A DNA stretch of 6,388 bases from an uncultured Flavobacteriales bacterium (GTDB taxonomy: Bacteria; Bacteroidota; Bacteroidia; Flavobacteriales; Schleiferiaceae), in the NCBI GenBank assembly GCA_903821715.1, contig CAIJMB010000193.1:1-6388 (forward strand). Direction: 5' to 3'. The notes beneath the pieces are model-generated. The model worked only from the letters and a program-made list of their open reading frames with translations, was not told the DNA's origin and ran no database searches. The position numbers and the translations under genes were made by a program. Shown here piece after piece: positions 6,339 through 6,388 of the stretch; within the stretch, counting starts at the first letter, position 1, and the number at the start of each line of letters is the position of its first letter.

Positions 6339-6361
6339 AAACCAGCCCGGGGGGCTGGTTT
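6333..6361 (-). terminator. Intrinsic terminator for minus-strand transcription entering from the right
   Basis: AAACCAGCCC (6339-6348) pairs with GGGCTGGTTT (6352-6361) in a 10-bp stem with a 3-base loop. Read on the minus strand the hairpin is followed by an uninterrupted run of nine T (6341-6333), the hallmark of a rho-independent terminator. On the plus strand only TTT then CAG follow, so plus-strand activity would be weaker. It likely ends a minus-strand gene located beyond the right edge and separates it from coaE. Confidence 0.75.
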
Positions 6362-6388
6362 CAGTGCGCTTGGTTAGCGCTGGCGGTG
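6361..6388 (-). CDS. Possible extreme C-terminus of a minus-strand gene beyond the window
   Basis: A minus-strand terminator immediately downstream implies a gene ending here. Two minus-strand frames offer stops: TGA at 6361-6363 after residues TASANQAH, touching the terminator stem, or TAA at 6374-6376 after HRQR. At most nine codons are visible, so neither the frame nor the product can be decided. The inverted-repeat arm at 6362-6378 overlaps this stretch. Confidence 0.2.

Larger units (their letters stand above)
6234..6378. repeat. Inverted-repeat-bounded, palindrome-rich intergenic island
   Basis: An 11-bp perfect inverted repeat, CAAGCGCACTG (6240-6250) and CAGTGCGCTTG (6362-6372), encloses about 110 bases. 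With one-base gaps the match extends to about 17 bases per arm (6234-6250 and 6362-6378). Inside are a 10-bp palindrome CGTCGCGACG (6261-6270), a 15-bp perfect inverted repeat (6276-6290 with 6324-6338) and a terminator hairpin (6339-6361). No coding frame or clear target-site duplication is visible. It may be a small non-autonomous element, a structured RNA or simply an intergenic terminator region. Confidence 0.6.

Overview
The window most likely comes from a moderately high-GC member of the Bacteroidota, possibly a flavobacterium-like lineage. Three things point there. The metal-efflux genes follow the Bacteroidota pattern of an inner-membrane RND pump joined to an outer-membrane factor and followed by a lipoprotein adaptor. 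The CoaE protein has the Bacteroidota-style segment around ILFESG. The start codons at 151, 4405 and 6098 lack Shine-Dalgarno sequences and are preceded by A/C-rich bases. The assignment rests on recalled family sequences, not on a search.

Layout: Bases 1-150 hold the probable tail of an upstream plus-strand gene (stop at 89-91), a long bulged stem-loop (81-143) and a Bacteroidota-type -7 promoter match (133-140). Bases 151-5502 are a three-part plus-strand heavy-metal efflux cassette: a CzcA-like RND pump (151-3219), a TolC/CusC-type outer-membrane factor (3239-4408) and a CzcB/CusB-type lipoprotein adaptor (4405-5502, ATGA overlap with the preceding gene). Bases 5505-6098 on the minus strand encode dephospho-CoA kinase (coaE), whose stop lies 2 bp from the adaptor stop. 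Bases 6099-6388 contain no convincing complete gene but are rich in structure: 2.8 copies of a 34-bp tandem repeat, a nested inverted-repeat island and a minus-strand intrinsic terminator.

The main oddity is the junction between pump and outer-membrane factor. The pump's last transmembrane helix continues in the +1 frame after a G6 run at 3186-3191. Deleting one G joins both genes into one 1418-residue reading frame with the architecture known from Bacteroidota pump-outer membrane factor fusions. As given, the sequence therefore shows a fused gene split by a one-base insertion. The cause could be a sequencing error, a real mutation, slippage-based switching or recoding. The run is embedded in a small G/C hairpin, and the premature stop has a CTT TGA context like the prfB +1 frameshift site.

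Working together, the three cassette proteins would form a proton-driven complex spanning both membranes that exports divalent metal ions. The pump has CzcA-type rather than CusA-type residues at two copper/silver methionine positions, so Zn, Co, Cd or Ni is a better guess than Cu or Ag. CoaE is an unrelated housekeeping enzyme. The most novel-looking non-coding material is the repeat and palindrome cluster upstream of coaE.
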